From JBELHJ01 sp042091495 (GTDB taxonomy: Bacteria > Bacteroidota > Bacteroidia > Flavobacteriales > Flavobacteriaceae), in NCBI GenBank assembly GCA_042091495.1, contig JBELHJ010000052.1:1-15424 (forward strand): 15,424 nt of DNA, given 5' to 3'. Within the stretch, counting starts at the first letter, position 1; each line of letters starts with the position of its first letter. Positions 14,439-15,424 of this stretch are shown one piece after another. Position numbers and translations under genes: made by a program. The notes beneath the pieces were generated by a model. The model saw only the letters and a program-made list of their open reading frames with translations, ran no database searches and was not told where the DNA came from.

Positions 14439-15424
14439 ATGATTCCAAAAACATTCAGGGAGGTCATAGACCTCGGCGATGGCAGAGAAATCTCCATCGA
14501 AACAGGCAAGTTAGCCAAGCAGGCTCATGGTTCTGTTGTTGTACAAATGGGAAATGCTATGTTGCTGTGTACCGTAGTTTCTAACTACGATGCTTCAGAC
14601 GTGGATTTCTTACCACTAACTTTAGACTACCGCGAAAAATTTGCGGCTGCCGGACGTTACCCAGGAGGATTCTTTAAAAGAGAAGCCCGTCCTAGTAACG
14701 AGGAGATATTAGTCATGCGTCTTGTAGATCGTGTACTACGTCCTTTATTCCCGAAAGATTATCATGCAGAGACTCAGGTCATGATTCAACTCATGTCACA
14801 TGATGAGAATGTCATGCCCGACGCTTTAGCTGGTCTAGCGGCTTCTGCTGCTATCCAACTCAGTGATCTTCCTTTTGAAACGCCAATTTCAGAAGTACGT
14901 GTAGCACGTGTTAATGGCGAGTTTATCATCAACCCTAGTCGTGACGTATTGGCTGAAGCCGATATCGATATGATGGTTGGTGCTTCTGCAGATTCTGTGA
15001 TGATGGTAGAAGGCGAGATGGATGAGTGCAGCGAAGAAGAAATGGCAGACGCTATCAAATTTGCACACGAAGCCATTAAAGTACAGTGTGCGGCACAGGT
15101 TAAATTGGCAGAAGCTTTTGGTAAAAAAGAAACACGCGAGTACGAACCTGAAGTAACAGATGCCGATTTAGAAGCTAAAATTCATGACGCAGCTTATCAA
15201 AAATGCTATGATATCGCTAAACAAGGCTCTTCCAAGAAAGAACGCGGTATGGCGTTTAGTGAAGTGAAAGAAGAAGTTAAAGGCTTATTCACAGAAGAAG
15301 AATTAGAAGCCCATGGTAAGCTTGTTTCTAAATACTTTAGTAAAGCACAAAAAGAAGCGGTTAGAGACTTAACCCTTAACGAGGGTCTACGTTTAGACGG
15401 TCGTCAGACTACAGAAATCAGACC
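14439..15424 (+). CDS. pnp: Polyribonucleotide nucleotidyltransferase (PNPase), N-terminal part
   Basis: The frame starts at ATG 14439 (MIPKTFREVIDLGDGR) and stays open to the window edge, giving 328 complete codons of a protein normally about 700 or more residues. PNPase degrades RNA 3' to 5' by phosphorolysis. The first RNase PH domain is recognisable from ETGKLAKQAHGSVVVQMGNA (21-40), YREKFAAAGRYPGGFFKRE (64-82) and RLVDRVLRPLFP (94-105), then the helical linker domain (about 240-310), and the opening of the second, catalytic RNase PH domain at GLRLDGRQTTEIR (316-328). The second active-site domain and the KH and S1 RNA-binding domains lie beyond the edge. Its position after rpsO matches the common rpsO-pnp order. 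Confidence 0.96.
   Translation, partial: MIPKTFREVIDLGDGREISIETGKLAKQAHGSVVVQMGNAMLLCTVVSNYDASDVDFLPLTLDYREKFAAAGRYPGGFFKREARPSNEEILVMRLVDRVLRPLFPKDYHAETQVMIQLMSHDENVMPDALAGLAASAAIQLSDLPFETPISEVRVARVNGEFIINPSRDVLAEADIDMMVGASADSVMMVEGEMDECSEEEMADAIKFAHEAIKVQCAAQVKLAEAFGKKETREYEPEVTDADLEAKIHDAAYQKCYDIAKQGSSKKERGMAFSEVKEEVKGLFTEEELEAHGKLVSKYFSKAQKEAVRDLTLNEGLRLDGRQTTEIR

Noticed and set aside
14786..15076. Minus-strand open frame of 96 codons inside pnp
   Set aside because: The plus strand encodes unmistakable PNPase sequence here, so this is an antisense shadow.
1..15424. Search for mobile elements, CRISPR arrays, tRNA or rRNA genes, toxin-antitoxin pairs or defence genes
   Set aside because: No direct-repeat array, transposase, integrase, tRNA-like cloverleaf or known defence motif was seen by eye; every large frame is explained by a core gene.

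Overview
The window looks like a stretch of core chromosome from a low-GC member of the Bacteroidota, most likely a Flavobacteriaceae species. Four things support this: a PorT-type type IX secretion gene directly behind the menaquinone methyltransferase gene; a TamL-type lipoprotein Omp85 gene; promoters of the Bacteroidota form TTG-N17-23-TAnnTTTG instead of -35/-10 boxes; and starts without obvious Shine-Dalgarno sequences. All families are housekeeping or envelope genes typical of the group. I see no phage, insertion sequence, CRISPR array, tRNA or rRNA.

Layout, left to right. rsmG (16S rRNA methylation, minus) is divergent from a front-end fatty acid desaturase gene, which is followed after 17 bases by a class I aminotransferase gene and a terminator. 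The trkA-trkH potassium uptake pair is on the minus strand. It is divergent from ubiE-porT (menaquinone synthesis and type IX secretion), which converge tail to tail on a TrmH-family RNA methyltransferase. Next come a TamL-like outer-membrane assembly lipoprotein, fbaA (class II aldolase) and accD (acetyl-CoA carboxylase beta), closed by a strong hairpin terminator shared with a convergent unknown lipoprotein. Last is rpsO (S15), a terminator, and pnp (PNPase), which runs off the right edge.

The genes do not form one pathway. Loose themes are envelope building (desaturase, accD, porT, tamL, the lipoprotein), central metabolism (fbaA, aminotransferase, ubiE) and RNA biology (rsmG, trmH-like, rpsO, pnp). 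The points most worth a second look are the AccD protein without its zinc-ribbon cysteines, a large CAA-rich loop hairpin in front of pnp, a duplicated cysteine-pair module in the unknown lipoprotein, the non-ATG start of tamL, and an A10 tract at the predicted transcription start of ubiE. I did not find evidence of a new multi-gene system.
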